Shown here: piece after piece, positions 4,411 through 5,107 of the stretch
Layout: every line of letters begins with the position of its first letter
Numbering within the stretch: the first letter of the stretch is position 1
From: Rhizobium sp. Q54
GTDB lineage: Bacteria; Pseudomonadota; Alphaproteobacteria; Rhizobiales; Beijerinckiaceae
NCBI GenBank assembly: GCA_945903655.1
Contig: CAMDOY010000289.1
Coordinates: 1 to 5,107, forward strand
Direction of reading: 5' to 3'
DNA: 5,107 nt
Made by a program: the position numbers and the translations under genes
Notes under the pieces: generated by a model
The model's input: the letters and a program-made list of their open reading frames with translations, nothing else
Database searches by the model: none
What the model was told of the DNA's origin: nothing

Positions 4411-5107
4411 ATGGATCGCGTTTCGTCCGCAGGCCTCAGCATCGCCCGTGAACTCTATGACTTCGTGAATTCCGAAGCGCTGCCCGGCACGGGCCTTGAG
4501 CCCGACGCCTTCTGGAGCGGCCTCGCAGCCATTCTCGCCGATCTCGCGCCCCGCACGGCGGCGCTTCTGGCGGTGCGTGACGATTTGCAGGCCAAGATCG
4601 ACGCCTGGCATGTGGCCCACAAGGGCAAGGCCCATGACGCCGTGGCCTATGAGGCCTTCCTGCGCGAGATCGGCTATCTCCTGCCCGAGCCCGCCCCCGC
4701 AACCATCCGCACCCAGAATGTGGACGACGCCATCGCCCGCATCGCCGGGCCGCAGCTGGTCGTGCCCGTCTCCAACGCCCGCTATGCGCTGAACGCCGCC
4801 AACGCCCGATGGGGCAGCCTCTATGACGCGCTCTACGGCACCGACGCGATCCCCGACGAGGGCGATGCGGCGCGGGGCAAGGGCTATAATCCCGCCCGCG
4901 GCGCCAAGGTCATCGCGGAGGCGAGGGAGGTGCTCAACACCATCGCGCCGCTCGCCTCCGGCAGCCATGCGGACTCCACAGGCTACGCCATCGTCAATGG
5001 CGCGCTTGTCGTCACCCTCAAGGGTGGCGCGACCAGCGCTCTCAAGGATCCCGCGAGCTTCGCAGGTTATGACGGCGACGTTACGGCTCCTACGCTGGTG
5101 CTCTTCG
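4411..5107 (+). CDS. glcB: Malate synthase G, N-terminal third (partial, runs off right edge)
   Basis: About 232 residues are visible, open to the window end; the family is usually near 720 residues. The N-terminus, with IARELYDFVNSEALPGTG followed by EPDAFWSGL, is the characteristic first helical region. NARYALNAANARWGSLYDAL (residues 122-141), followed by YGTDAIP, is a hallmark of the isoform G family. YNPARGAKVI follows. The insertion-domain start (VNGALVVTLKGG and the later YDGDVTAP) is also as expected. The enzyme condenses glyoxylate with acetyl-CoA to malate in the cytosol (glyoxylate bypass or glycolate use). The catalytic Arg and Asp lie further on and are not visible. The start is ATG at 4411 with GGAG at 4400-4403 and a 7-nt spacer. 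It is divergent from the ModA-like gene across 159 bp; no glcDEF, aceA or glcC gene is seen here. Confidence 0.95.
   Translation, partial: MDRVSSAGLSIARELYDFVNSEALPGTGLEPDAFWSGLAAILADLAPRTAALLAVRDDLQAKIDAWHVAHKGKAHDAVAYEAFLREIGYLLPEPAPATIRTQNVDDAIARIAGPQLVVPVSNARYALNAANARWGSLYDALYGTDAIPDEGDAARGKGYNPARGAKVIAEAREVLNTIAPLASGSHADSTGYAIVNGALVVTLKGGATSALKDPASFAGYDGDVTAPTLVLF

Noticed and set aside
4371..4464. ATG at 4379 behind GGGAGG as a leader peptide or alternative glcB start
   Set aside because: It is out of frame with glcB, the spacer is only 2 nt, and the roughly 30-codon product shows no attenuation-like feature. The ATG at 4411 has its own GGAG.
4405..4968. Minus-strand open frame opposite glcB
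   Set aside because: The plus strand encodes an unmistakable malate synthase G N-terminus; the antisense frame is a composition artefact.

Overview
The window is GC-rich, protein-dense DNA with strong Shine-Dalgarno sites and short gaps. Codon use and gene content (malate synthase G, a Tat-exported amidohydrolase, HicAB) fit an alphaproteobacterium, most likely Hyphomicrobiales (Rhizobiales). I cannot name a genus from the sequence alone. No rRNA, tRNA, CRISPR array, transposase or replication origin is visible.

Layout. (1) 1-252, minus: the N-terminal part of a VOC-fold protein, cut by the window edge. (2) 253-415: a divergent control region with two interrupted palindromes. (3) 416-2185, plus: a two-gene operon encoding a Tat-signal amidohydrolase of the ACMSD/aromatic decarboxylase type, then 21 bp later a zeta-class GST (maleylacetoacetate or maleylpyruvate isomerase). 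It ends at a strong intrinsic terminator (2209-2250). (4) 2264-2674, minus: a secreted LprI/DUF1311-type protein, convergent with the operon. (5) 2914-3497, minus: a HicA-HicB toxin-antitoxin pair with a 4-bp overlap and an 11-bp tandem repeat just upstream. (6) 3550-4251, minus: a ModA-like solute-binding protein with no signal peptide. (7) 4252-4410: a second divergent intergenic region with short repeats. (8) 4411-5107, plus: the N-terminal third of malate synthase G, cut by the right edge.

How they fit together. The VOC protein, the decarboxylase-like amidohydrolase and the zeta GST look like a peripheral aromatic-acid catabolic module. A GSH-dependent cis-trans isomerase follows ring cleavage in the homogentisate and gentisate routes, and VOC folds include extradiol dioxygenases. 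The ring-cleaving enzyme and the hydrolase that would complete such a route are not in view, so substrates are unknown. Malate synthase G consumes glyoxylate and acetyl-CoA and could serve C2 metabolism, but nothing seen here links it to the aromatic module. HicAB and LprI are accessory genes between the two metabolic blocks.

I do not see a clearly new multi-gene system. The most interesting points are the exported decarboxylase-type enzyme next to a cytosolic isomerase, a HicA whose usual GSxH catalytic histidine appears absent, the tandem repeat before hicA, and the signal-less ModA-like protein divergent from glcB.
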